A stretch of DNA of 64,000 nt, taken from assembly GCA_024236055.1 (NCBI GenBank), contig JACKLF010000001.1:310001-374000 (forward strand). Direction: 5' to 3'. The DNA is from Alphaproteobacteria bacterium. Lineage in GTDB: Bacteria > Pseudomonadota > Alphaproteobacteria > Micropepsales > Micropepsaceae. Position numbers and translations under genes: made by a program. Shown piece by piece: positions 34,093-42,626 of this stretch. Position 1 is the stretch's first letter. Each line of letters starts with the position of its first letter. Under the pieces are notes generated by a model, which saw only the letters and a list, made by a program, of their open reading frames with translations, did not search any database and was not told the DNA's origin.

Positions 34093-34581
34093 TTACGGCG
34101 CGGCGTTGGCGTGGGCGGCCATCTTGTCGACCGCCGCCTGGAAACGCACCTTGCGGCTGTCGCGCGCCTCGGCCTGCGCCTTGGCATCGCCCACCGCGGT
34201 CTGGTTCCAGATCAGCGTATAGACCAGCCTGGAATGGGTGGCGTCGACCGGCTCCACCGCCATGGTGCCGTGATAGAAGTTCTTGGCTTCCGGCTGGGCA
34301 TAGGTGAAGGACAGCGGCGTGCGCGCCACGGCGATCTCCAGGATCGAGCCGTTGATGGTGCGCAGGCTGCCGACCTCGCCCTTGCCCTTGTCGATGGCGC
34401 ACTTCACGTCCAGGTACAGCGCGACCGAGCACCAGTCCTCGCCGCCCACCAGCTTCCACGCCACCGGCGCGGGCTTGGCGATATCGGCGGTCAGTTTCAT
34501 GGTGAACCAGTCGGCGGGCTGGGCCTGCGCCATCGCGGTCCCCGCCGCCAGCATCGCCGCGGCCATCAAGGTCTTTTTCAT
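34093..34581 (-). CDS. Exported SRPBCC-like hypothetical protein
   Basis: 162 aa with a signal peptide (MKKTLMAAAMLAAGTAMAQA). The mature domain has a helix-grip-like pattern (KLTADIAKPAPVAWKLVGGE, VGSLRTINGSILEIAV, FYHGTMAVEPVDATHSRLVY and a long C-terminal helix ending DKMAAHANA), which resembles START/polyketide-cyclase (SRPBCC) lipid-binding proteins. Two Cys lie in the first part. The function is unknown. It is probably co-transcribed with rnd (28 bp upstream). Confidence 0.7.
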   Translation of the reverse strand: MKKTLMAAAMLAAGTAMAQAQPADWFTMKLTADIAKPAPVAWKLVGGEDWCSVALYLDVKCAIDKGKGEVGSLRTINGSILEIAVARTPLSFTYAQPEAKNFYHGTMAVEPVDATHSRLVYTLIWNQTAVGDAKAQAEARDSRKVRFQAAVDKMAAHANAAP

Positions 34582-34609
34582 GTCGTCCTCCCTGTGAAGG
34601 CCCCGCCGT

Positions 34610-35782
34610 TCACGGCGTGGGCGCTTCGGCTTCCAGTTCCACCACGACGGCCTCGCCCTTTTCCAGGGCGATGGCCAGGTCTCCGTTGCGCAGCGCGATG
34701 GCGTCGTTGCCGAACACCTCGCGCCGCCAGCCCATCAGGGCCGCCACGTCATCGTCCTCGTTCGCGGCCAGTCTTTCAATATCCTCGGACGTCGCGATCA
34801 GGCGCGGCGCCACGCGGGCGACTTCGGCCTTCAGCCGAAGCAGCGTCTTGAGTAGGTCGACCACGGCGGGCGAGGGATCGCGCCGGCGCCGCTCGCGGTT
34901 GGCGGCGGCCGGGCCTTCGGGCGGCGGCGCATTCTCGGCGGCGGTGATCGCCTCCATCAGCCCCTTGCCCATGCGCGAGGCGGCAAAGCCCTTGGGAATG
35001 GAGCGGATGCGTTCCAGCCCCTCGGCATTGTCCGGCGGGTGGGCGGCGATCTCGCTCAGCGCCTCGTCCTTCAGCACCCGGCCGCGGGGAATGTCGCGGG
35101 TCTGCGCCTCGCGCTCGCGCCAGGCGGCGATGGCGGCCAGCACCGCCAGGAAACGCTTGTTGGAGGAGCGGGGCTTGAGCCGCCGCCAGGCCATCTCCGG
35201 GTCCTGGCGGTACAGCGCCGGGTCCTGCAGCGCGGCCACTTCCTCGGCCACCCATTCGGCCCGTCCGGTCTTCTCAAGCTGGGTCTTCATCCATTCATAG
35301 ATCACCCGCAGATGGGTGACATCGGCCAGGGCATATTCAAGCTGCCGCTTGGACAGGGGACGGCGGCTCCAGTCGGTAAAGCGTGCCGACTTGTCGATCT
35401 CAACCTTTGCCACCTTGCGCGCCAGCGTCTCATAGGACGCCGCATCGCCAAAGCCGCACACCATGGCGGCGATCTGGGTATCGAACAGCGGCTGGGGGAT
35501 CACGTCGCCCTGCAGGCAGAAGATTTCGATGTCCTGGCGTGCGGCGTGCAGCACCTTGACGATGTCGGGCCGGCGGATCAGGTCGTAGAAGGGCGTCAGG
35601 TCGATGCCGTCCGCCAGGGGGTCGATGATCGCCTCCACCCCCGGACAGGCGACCTGGATCAGGCACAGGCGCGGATAATAGGTCTGGTCGCGCAGGAATT
35701 CGGTGTCCAGCGCCAGATAGCCGGCCCCGGAAAGGTCGGCGACCAGCCCCGCCAGGGCTTCATTATTGTCAACAATACGCAT
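34610..35782 (-). CDS. rnd: Ribonuclease D
   Basis: 390 aa. A 3'-5' exoribonuclease of tRNA maturation. DEDDy exonuclease motifs are LALDTEFLRDQTYYPRLCLI (Asp, Glu), LHAARQDIEIF (Asp) and LEYALADVTHLRVIYEWM (Tyr/Asp). An HRDC domain follows (about 215-290), and a second helical HRDC-like region with an acidic C-terminal tail completes the standard length. The start ATG 35782 is in MRIVDNNEALAGL. Confidence 0.94.
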   Translation of the reverse strand: MRIVDNNEALAGLVADLSGAGYLALDTEFLRDQTYYPRLCLIQVACPGVEAIIDPLADGIDLTPFYDLIRRPDIVKVLHAARQDIEIFCLQGDVIPQPLFDTQIAAMVCGFGDAASYETLARKVAKVEIDKSARFTDWSRRPLSKRQLEYALADVTHLRVIYEWMKTQLEKTGRAEWVAEEVAALQDPALYRQDPEMAWRRLKPRSSNKRFLAVLAAIAAWREREAQTRDIPRGRVLKDEALSEIAAHPPDNAEGLERIRSIPKGFAASRMGKGLMEAITAAENAPPPEGPAAANRERRRRDPSPAVVDLLKTLLRLKAEVARVAPRLIATSEDIERLAANEDDDVAALMGWRREVFGNDAIALRNGDLAIALEKGEAVVVELEAEAPTP

Positions 35783-36195
35783 CGGGCCGTGATAGCCGGA
35801 TTCGGCCCCCGATGCGCCGTGTTAATTGCCGCGCTTTCATGGCCTGGCTGGCTGGCCTGCCATGCCAGACTGGGGATTAACCGCATTTGTACGGTATCGC
35901 GCCCGCCGTACCCGGACGATTTAGCGCATTCAGGTTGTAGAATTTCCGTGCCGAGAAACGTCTTGCAAAGGCCGCGGAAAGCCTATTTCGATGTGGTCAT
36001 ACCGGCGGGCGAACCGTCTCTGGCATGGTCATGGGCTGGACCGGCAACGGCAGGGGGGATGGATGCTTACGGTTGGGACATTTCACGGCGCGCCGCGCCT
36101 GTGCTTGGCTCTGAATTTCTGGACTTCGCGAATGTTTTACGCGCCCATGCCGGCGTAATCCCGGCGATTGGGTGCTGCTGGGTGATTGCAGGCAA
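35783..36195. other. Intergenic region between rnd and the HWE kinase (413 bp)
   Basis: It divides the divergent rnd and histidine-kinase genes. No ORF with coding character, no tRNA and no clear hairpin terminator was found. It should hold the two promoters, but I cannot place -35/-10 elements with confidence. Confidence 0.5.
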
Positions 36196-37575
36196 ATGAC
36201 GAACGGCGACAGGCCAGCGGGAGACTATGCCGACGAAGGCGCGCGCTATGCCGCCATCGTCGAGAACTCCTTTGACGCCATCGTGTCGAAGGATCTGAAC
36301 GGCATCGTCCGAACCTGGAACCGGGCGGCGGAGAAGATTTTCGGCTGGACGGCTGAAGAGATTGTCGGCCAGTCGATCCGCCGGATCATTCCCGCCGATC
36401 GCCAGCACGAGGAAGACGAAATCCTGGCGCGGGTCAGGACCGGTGAGACCGTCCCCAAGTTCGAGACCGTCCGTCAGCACAAGGATGGCCGCCCCGTGGC
36501 GGTGGCGGTGACCGTGTCGCCCCTGCGCGACAGGTCCGGCGCCATCATTGGCGCCTCCAAGATCGCGCACGATATTTCCGAGACCCTCGATGTGCGCACG
36601 CGGTTGGAAGACAGCGAGCGCATGTTCCGTTCTCTGGCCAACAACATTCCCCAGTTGGCCTGGATCACCGACGCCGACGGCTACATCTTCTGGTACAATG
36701 ACCGCTGGTACGACTATACCGGCACCACCCTGGACGAGATGAAGGGGTGGGGCTGGACCAAGGTTCACCATCCCGACCATGTCGAACGGGTCAAGGCGCG
36801 GTTTCAGAAAAGCCTGGATGCCGGACAGGCCTGGGAAGATACGTTTCCGCTGCGCGGCAAAAATGGCGAATATCGCTGGTTCCTGTCGCGGGCCCAGGCC
36901 GTGCTGGATCCGCAAGGCCGCGTGTGGCGCTGGTTTGGCACCAACACCGACATCACCGCCGAGCGCGAAAACGAACAGCAGATCCGTCTGCTGATGGGTG
37001 AGGTGAACCACCGCGCCAAGAACATGATCGCCGTGGTGCAGGCGCTGGTGTCGCGCACCGTCGGCCGGCAATATTCCGAAAGCCTGTCCCAGCGCCTTCA
37101 GGCCCTGGGGCGCAACCAGGACCTGCTGCTGCGCCGCAACTGGGGCGGCACGCCGCTGGGCGAACTTCTGTCCTCGCAGCTCGCCACGGTGGCCGACCTT
37201 GTCGGATCGCGTGTGCTGCTGGGCGGTGACCTGGATATCCTGCTCTCACCATCCGCCGCCGAGACGCTGGGCCTGGCCATTCACGAGCTGGCGACCAATG
37301 CCTCCAAATATGGCGCGCTGTCAGACGCCAAGGGCATCGTGCGGATCGATTGTGTGGTCGACCGGGGCGCGGGCACGCTAAGCGTCGGTTGGCAGGAGCA
37401 GGGCGGACCCGCCGTCAATCCACCCGCCAAGAGCGGCTTCGGCACGGTAATGATCGACCGCAATCCCAAGGTTTCGCTGGGCGCGCAGGTCGAGCTGGGC
37501 TATCCGTCCGCCGGCTTTTTCTGGCGCATGACCGTGCCGCTGGACCGGGTGCAACTGGCGCCCGACGCGGGCTGA
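36196..37575 (+). CDS. PAS-PAS HWE-type sensor histidine kinase
   Basis: 459 aa from ATG 36196, soluble (no membrane helix). PAS 1 (about 15-125) begins YAAIVENSFDAIVSKDLNGI and includes GRPVAVAVTVSPLRDRSGAI. PAS 2 (about 135-255) includes NIPQLAWITDADGYIFWYND and a PAC segment (GEYRWFLSRAQAVLDPQGRV). The kinase core is the HWE/HisKA_2 type: phosphorylated His in GEVNHRAKNMIAVVQALVSR, N box HELATNASKYGALS, and the WxE-like SVGWQEQGG. Such kinases sense light, redox or the general stress signal; no partner regulator gene is adjacent. Confidence 0.92.
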   Translation: MTNGDRPAGDYADEGARYAAIVENSFDAIVSKDLNGIVRTWNRAAEKIFGWTAEEIVGQSIRRIIPADRQHEEDEILARVRTGETVPKFETVRQHKDGRPVAVAVTVSPLRDRSGAIIGASKIAHDISETLDVRTRLEDSERMFRSLANNIPQLAWITDADGYIFWYNDRWYDYTGTTLDEMKGWGWTKVHHPDHVERVKARFQKSLDAGQAWEDTFPLRGKNGEYRWFLSRAQAVLDPQGRVWRWFGTNTDITAERENEQQIRLLMGEVNHRAKNMIAVVQALVSRTVGRQYSESLSQRLQALGRNQDLLLRRNWGGTPLGELLSSQLATVADLVGSRVLLGGDLDILLSPSAAETLGLAIHELATNASKYGALSDAKGIVRIDCVVDRGAGTLSVGWQEQGGPAVNPPAKSGFGTVMIDRNPKVSLGAQVELGYPSAGFFWRMTVPLDRVQLAPDAG

Positions 37576-37579
37576 TACC

Positions 37580-39367
37580 TCAAGGCGCCTTCAGGCCCAC
37601 CGTCTGCCCGGCATAGCCGGCGGCATCGAAATAGCGCCGTCCGTCCACCTGCTCGACGTTCAAAATGGTGGCATTGCCGTTCGCATCCGGCTCGGAAGCC
37701 AGCGTTTCGCGCGAAACAGCCGCTGCCTTGCCGCCCTTCAGCGCTTCGCCGATCACGCGCCCGGTCAGCTTGCCCTTGGCCGGCAGGTCGATCCCCGCCA
37801 GATGCGCCATGGTGGGCGCGATATCGGCATTGCTGATGGGTGCGGGGTCGGCATAGCCCGCCTTGAAGCTCGGCCCGATCGCGGCCATGAAGTTGCGCGT
37901 CTCCGCCCGGCTGAAGCCGCCATGGCTGCCCTGGCCGGTCGCCAGCCCGGTATCGTTGATCGAGACGGCGCACATCAGCTGCTCGGCACAGTTGGCGAAG
38001 CTGCGGAAGTTCACCACCATCGACGGCACCGGCGTCCTGGCCGATCCGATCAGGTTCACCGCGCTCATCGGCAGCGCCCCCGGTATCTTGCCCAGCGCGT
38101 CATTGACGAAGACGCCGCTGGTATAATCCTGGGTCGACAGGAAGTTCACGATCGCGGTGGCATTGTCCTTCGCGTCCGCCCCGTTCAGATAGATCAGGTC
38201 CGCCCCGCCATTGGAGGCGACCACCACATCGGGATTGTTCGGGTCGGCCCCCAGCAGCGCCGAGCCCCCCGACAGGTGCTGGCCGTTGCCGATATCGACC
38301 AGCGCATTGTTCTTGCCCGGATCGTAGAGCGGCATGCCCAGCGACGCCGCCAGGTCGGTCGCCAGGAAGCCCTGCTTCAGATCGGTCAGCGGCAGCGCCA
38401 GGTCCATATGCGCCGACGGGCTGGTGGCACTGGCATGGGCCACGGTGATGAAGCCGTGGTCGGCGGTCACGAACACGTCGGTGGTCTTGTCCAGCCCCTG
38501 GTCCTTCAGCGCCTGCAAAAGTTCGCCCAGCATCGTGTCGGCATTGCGCGTCGCCGCCCTGGCCGACGGCCCGTTGATGCCCGGCTCATATTCGCCCACG
38601 CTGTCCTTGGCGCCATGCTGGGTGATGTCCGGATCGCGGCTCCAGAACAGCATCGCGAACGGCTTTCCCTCCGCCTTGAAGTGCGGCAGCACGATCCGCG
38701 TCGTCGCCTTCATCAGGTACAGTTCCTGCTCGATCGCGGGCAGGGTGGTGGCGGGCGTCGACGCCCCCACGAAGTTCATCTTCATCTGCGCGGTGAACCA
38801 TTGCGGCAGCGCCAGCCCGCCCGCATGGCCGGTCTTGTCATCCAGAATAAGCGTCTGGCTGCCGTCCGGGCTCGCGGTCAGGTCCTGGATGCGCGTCGGC
38901 CCCAGCTTGCCGATCACCGCGGTCTGGAATCCTTGCGCCCGCGCCGCCGCGATCAGCGATGTCTCGTTCAGGTAGTTGCCGCCGAACTTCTCGTTCATCT
39001 CGGCCAGCACCATGTTGTCCTCGACCCCGGCAAAGGGCGACAGGTTCTCGGTCAGCATCGGCTTGCCGGCATACAGCGTGTTGCCGAAATTGCCGGTGTC
39101 GCCGATGTAATGCCCGGTGGCGATGGCGCTGGCGTTCACCGTGGTCACGGTCGGCCACAGCGAGTGGCTGTTGGTGAAGTCCACGCCCTGCGTCTTCAGC
39201 CGGGCCATGTTGGGCATGTTCCCCGGCTCCACGCTGCCATAGCGCAGCCCGTCCGCCACGAAGATGATGATGTTGTGGGGCTTGTCCTGGCCTTGCGCCA
39301 GGGCCGGAACGGTGGCGGCGACCAGGGCCAGGGCCCCGAAAAGCCGGGCAAAAATGGCAGACTTCAT
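37580..39367 (-). CDS. Exported alkaline-phosphatase-superfamily protein (phosphodiesterase/nucleotide pyrophosphatase-like)
   Basis: 595 aa with a signal peptide (ending TVPALAQ, about residue 25). Metal-binding elements of the superfamily are visible: IIIFVADGLRYGSV (first Asp), SLWPTVTTVNASAIATGHYI with the probable Thr nucleophile, FWSRDPDITQHG (Asp/His) and DVFVTADHGFITVAHA (Asp-His), with a late His in GSHGGFSRAETRN. The substrate is unknown. It converges on the histidine kinase gene with a 4-bp gap. Confidence 0.85.
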   Translation of the reverse strand: MKSAIFARLFGALALVAATVPALAQGQDKPHNIIIFVADGLRYGSVEPGNMPNMARLKTQGVDFTNSHSLWPTVTTVNASAIATGHYIGDTGNFGNTLYAGKPMLTENLSPFAGVEDNMVLAEMNEKFGGNYLNETSLIAAARAQGFQTAVIGKLGPTRIQDLTASPDGSQTLILDDKTGHAGGLALPQWFTAQMKMNFVGASTPATTLPAIEQELYLMKATTRIVLPHFKAEGKPFAMLFWSRDPDITQHGAKDSVGEYEPGINGPSARAATRNADTMLGELLQALKDQGLDKTTDVFVTADHGFITVAHASATSPSAHMDLALPLTDLKQGFLATDLAASLGMPLYDPGKNNALVDIGNGQHLSGGSALLGADPNNPDVVVASNGGADLIYLNGADAKDNATAIVNFLSTQDYTSGVFVNDALGKIPGALPMSAVNLIGSARTPVPSMVVNFRSFANCAEQLMCAVSINDTGLATGQGSHGGFSRAETRNFMAAIGPSFKAGYADPAPISNADIAPTMAHLAGIDLPAKGKLTGRVIGEALKGGKAAAVSRETLASEPDANGNATILNVEQVDGRRYFDAAGYAGQTVGLKAP

Positions 39368-39505
39368 GCGTGATTCCCTTTCGACCGGCCGACGCTAGCC
39401 GGTCTTTGCGACAGAAAACACAAGCTTCCCGCCGCCCCCGGCCCCATACTTGACCCGCCCCCCCAAAACCGCCAAAACCCGGCGTTTTCTCAAGGTTTTC
39501 CGCCT

Positions 39506-41302
39506 ATGCACGCCTATCGCACCCATACCTGTGGCCAGCTTCGCGCAGCCGATGTCGGCCAGACCGTCCGCCTGTCCGGCTGGGTCAACCGGCGGCGCGA
39601 CCATGGCGGGCTGATCTTCATCGACCTGCGCGACCATTACGGCATCACCCAGTGCGTGATCGAGCCGGACTGCGCCGCCTTTTCCACCGTCGATGCCGCC
39701 CGCTCCGAATGGGTGCTCACCCTGACCGGCAAGGTCGTGGCCCGCACGCCCGACACCGTGAACAGGGACCTGCCCAGCGGCGAGATCGAGCTGCGGATCG
39801 AGACCGCTGCCGTCCAGGGCCAGGCCCAGGAACTGCCCATGCCGGTGTTCGGCGATCACGACTATCCGGAAGAGACGCGCCTGACCTACCGCTTCCTCGA
39901 CCTGCGCCGCGAGCGCCTGCACGACAACATCATGCTGCGCGCCAATATCGTCACATCGCTCCGCAGGCGGATGATCGAGCAGGGCTTCACCGAATTCCAG
40001 ACCCCCATCCTGACCGCCTCCAGCCCCGAAGGCGCGCGCGACTTCCTGGTGCCCTCGCGCCGCTATCCCGGCCAGTTCTATGCGCTGCCCCAGGCGCCCC
40101 AGCAGTTCAAGCAGCTCATCATGGTCGCGGGCTTCGACCGCTACTTCCAGATCGCCCCCTGTTTCCGCGACGAGGACGGCCGCGCCGACCGCTCGCCGGG
40201 TGAGTTCTACCAGCTCGACCTGGAAATGAGCTTCGTGACGCAAGATGATGTCTTCGCCGCGGTCGAGCCGGTGCTGGCCGGCGTGTTCGAGGAGTTCGCC
40301 AGGGGCAAGACGGTCACCAAACCGCCCTTCATCCGCATCCCCTTTGCCGAGGCGATGCTGAAATACGGCACCGACAAGCCCGACCTGCGCAACCCGATCG
40401 AGATCGTCGACGTCTCCGACGTCTTCGCCCGCGACGATGTGGAGTTCAAGGCGTTCAAGAAAAAGACCGTGCGCGCCATTCCCGCGCCCGGCGCCGCCAG
40501 CCAGCCGCGCAGCTTCTTCGACAAGCTGAACGAATGGGCCCGGGGCGAGGGCGCGCCCGGCCTGGGCTATGTCACCTTTGAAGACGAGGGGGGAAATCTC
40601 GTCGGCAAGGGCCCCATCGCCAAATTCATTCCCGCCGCCGCCCAGGCCGAACTGGTCAAGGCGTCCGGCATCCAGGCGGGCGATGCGCTGTTCTTCGCCG
40701 CCGACAAGACCGAGCGTGCCGCCAGTCTCGCCGGCATGGCCCGCACCCGCCTTGGACGCGAACTGGGTCTGATCAGGGACGACGAATACAAGTTCTGCTG
40801 GATCGTCGACTTCCCCATGTATGAGTGGAACGAGGACGAGCAGAAGATCGACTTCTCCCACAATCCCTTCTCCATGCCCCAGTTCGACCGCGATGCCTTC
40901 CTGGCGCTGGACAAGGGCGACAGGGACACCATCCTGGGGCTGAAGGCCTGGCAGTACGACATCGTCTGCAATGGGTACGAACTGTCATCGGGCGCGATCC
41001 GGAACCACGACCCCGACGTGATGCTCAAGGCGTTCGAGATCGCCGGTTACGCGCGTGAGGAGACGGAAGAGAAGTTCAAGGGCATGCTCAACGCCTTCCG
41101 CTATGGCGCCCCGCCGCACGGCGGCACCGCGCCCGGCATCGACCGCATCGTCATGCTGCTGGCGGGCGAGGAGAACCTGCGCGAGGTCACCATGTTCCCC
41201 ATGACCCAGTCCGCCCAGGACCTGCTCATGAACGCCCCGGCCCCGGCAAACCCCAAACAGCTGAAAGAGCTGCATCTGCGGGTTGTGTATCCGGAAAAGT
41301 AG
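39506..41302 (+). CDS. aspS: Aspartate-tRNA ligase
   Basis: 598 aa, normal for bacterial AspRS. The N-terminal OB-fold anticodon-binding domain (VRLSGWVNRRRDHGGLIFID) is followed by the class II catalytic core. Motif 2 is CFRDEDGRADRSPGEFYQLD, and motif 3 is GGTAPGIDRIVMLLAGEENL. The GAD insertion domain lies at about 290-400. Most Alphaproteobacteria have a non-discriminating AspRS used with GatCAB, which cannot be judged here. The accessory island starts about 90 bp after its stop. Confidence 0.98.
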   Translation: MHAYRTHTCGQLRAADVGQTVRLSGWVNRRRDHGGLIFIDLRDHYGITQCVIEPDCAAFSTVDAARSEWVLTLTGKVVARTPDTVNRDLPSGEIELRIETAAVQGQAQELPMPVFGDHDYPEETRLTYRFLDLRRERLHDNIMLRANIVTSLRRRMIEQGFTEFQTPILTASSPEGARDFLVPSRRYPGQFYALPQAPQQFKQLIMVAGFDRYFQIAPCFRDEDGRADRSPGEFYQLDLEMSFVTQDDVFAAVEPVLAGVFEEFARGKTVTKPPFIRIPFAEAMLKYGTDKPDLRNPIEIVDVSDVFARDDVEFKAFKKKTVRAIPAPGAASQPRSFFDKLNEWARGEGAPGLGYVTFEDEGGNLVGKGPIAKFIPAAAQAELVKASGIQAGDALFFAADKTERAASLAGMARTRLGRELGLIRDDEYKFCWIVDFPMYEWNEDEQKIDFSHNPFSMPQFDRDAFLALDKGDRDTILGLKAWQYDIVCNGYELSSGAIRNHDPDVMLKAFEIAGYAREETEEKFKGMLNAFRYGAPPHGGTAPGIDRIVMLLAGEENLREVTMFPMTQSAQDLLMNAPAPANPKQLKELHLRVVYPEK

Positions 41303-41420
41303 ATGCTCTGAACGGGATGGGAACCGCGCGATTGGCCCTCAATATAAGCTTTCCAAACATATTTTCGAATCATGCTCTAAAGGTACAGGCATACTGACCT
41401 GCTCCCCGTAATGCCCCCGT

Positions 41421-42257
41421 TTATGGGGAGAGTCTGTTCTGGTTATGCCCCTGGATGGGGCGTGCTGCAAACTCTGTCGGTGTGAGCCCGTTCAGGCTCG
41501 TGTGCGGTCTGAGTGTGTTGTAGTCGATCCTCCATTCTTCGATAATCCTTCTGGCTTCGGGCAAGCTGGCGAAGAGATGCTCATTCAGGCACTCGTCGCG
41601 CAGCCGGCCATTGAAGCTCTCGATGAAGCCATTCTGGGTCGGCTTTCCGGGCGCGATGTAGTGCCATTCCACGCCTCTTTCTTCCTGCCACGCCAGTATG
41701 GCGCGTGAGGTGAACTCGGTGCCGTTGTCGCTGACCACCATGCAGGGCGTGCCCCGCATCTCCACGATCTGGTCCAACTCGCGGGCGACCCGGATGCCGG
41801 ACAGCGAGTTGTCCACGACCACCGCCAGGCTCTCCCGGCTGAAGTCATCGACTACCGTCAGCATCCGGAACTTGCGGCCCGAAGCCAGGGTGTCGGAGAC
41901 GAAGTCCAGCGACCAGCGCTGGTTCGATCCCTGCGGGACCGCCATCGGTGCCCTGGTCCCCAGCGCCCGCTTGCGGCCACCACGCTTGCGCACCGTCAGC
42001 CTTTCCTCACGATAGAGCCGGTAGAGCTTCTTGCGGTTCAGCACGACGCCCTCCCGGCGCAGCAGCAGGTGCAGCCGCCGATAGCCGAACCGCCGCCGCT
42101 GGGACGCCAGGTCCTTCAGCCGCTGGCGCAGCACAGCATCGTCAGGCCGCTTGGTGGCATAGCGGTAGGTCTTCGGCTCCAGGCCCACCAACCGGCAGGC
42201 CCTCCGCTGCGTATAGCCTCTCTCCTCGATCGCCCAGCGCACAGCCAGTCTCCGCAC
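41421..42257 (-). CDS. IS3-family transposase OrfB (DDE integrase domain)
   Basis: 278 aa from the first in-frame ATG, though the natural product is probably an OrfAB fusion. An HTH_21-like region (YTQRRACRLVGLEPKTYRYA, then RRRFGYRRLHLLLRREG) precedes the rve catalytic core. The DDE triad is in QRWSLDFVSD, CMVVSDNGTEF and GFIESFNGRLRDECLNEHLF. The IS407-group end (YNTLRPHTSLNGLTPTEFA) is intact. No internal stop is seen, so the enzyme looks functional. Confidence 0.96.
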   Translation of the reverse strand: MRRLAVRWAIEERGYTQRRACRLVGLEPKTYRYATKRPDDAVLRQRLKDLASQRRRFGYRRLHLLLRREGVVLNRKKLYRLYREERLTVRKRGGRKRALGTRAPMAVPQGSNQRWSLDFVSDTLASGRKFRMLTVVDDFSRESLAVVVDNSLSGIRVARELDQIVEMRGTPCMVVSDNGTEFTSRAILAWQEERGVEWHYIAPGKPTQNGFIESFNGRLRDECLNEHLFASLPEARRIIEEWRIDYNTLRPHTSLNGLTPTEFAARPIQGHNQNRLSP

Positions 42258-42265
42258 CCTGGGCG

Positions 42266-42532
42266 TCAGAAGTTTTTTCCCAGCATCTCCTTCAGCGTTG
42301 CCGCATCCAGCGCCGTCTCCGCCAGCAGCTTCTTCAGCCGCCGGTTCTCGTCCTCCAAAGCCTTCAGCCGCTTGGCGTCAGACACCTCCATCCCGCCGTA
42401 GCGGGACCGCCATTTGTAGAAGGTCGCGTCGCTGATGCCGTACTTACGGCACAGCTCCTTGGCTCCAAGCCCGGCCTGATGCTGCTTCAATATCCCGATG
42501 ATCTGTTCTTCGGTGTAGCGGGATTTCTTCAT
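42266..42532 (-). CDS. IS3-family transposase OrfA (helix-turn-helix)
   Basis: 88 aa: an HTH_Tnp_1 domain (YTEEQIIGILKQHQAGLGAK, ELCRKYGISDATFYKWRSRY) followed by a leucine-zipper-like helix (LKALEDENRRLKKLLAETAL). It ends in MLGKNF. The AAAAAAC sequence at the end (T42273-T42278 on the plus strand) fits a programmed -1 frameshift. This would continue as GKKLLTPRVRRLAVRW into OrfB. Confidence 0.95.
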   Translation of the reverse strand: MKKSRYTEEQIIGILKQHQAGLGAKELCRKYGISDATFYKWRSRYGGMEVSDAKRLKALEDENRRLKKLLAETALDAATLKEMLGKNF

Positions 42533-42626
42533 CGTCCGTCTCCTTCAAGGAACGGACTCTACCTCAAACTGAGGGCACTTTCGGGCAGCAGGTCAATACG
42601 ATTATTGAACGTTGTGGGAGGGGGGT

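Larger units (their letters stand above)
41395..42595 (-). mobile_element. IS3-family insertion sequence (IS407-like group), 1201 bp, intact
   Basis: Imperfect terminal inverted repeats start TGACCTGCTCCCCGTAATG at 41395 and, inward from 42595, TGACCTGCTGCCCGAAAGTG. The flanks are the 4-bp direct repeat ATAC (41391-41394 and 42596-42599), the target duplication size of the IS407 group. It contains orfA and orfB with an A6 slippery site at their junction. Without the element, the AT-rich promoter region of the restriction-modification gene would be continuous. Confidence 0.92.

Noticed and set aside
37802..39373. 523-codon plus-strand frame opposite the phosphatase
   Set aside because: Arg/His/Gln-rich shadow without domains; the minus-strand product has a signal peptide and metal motifs.
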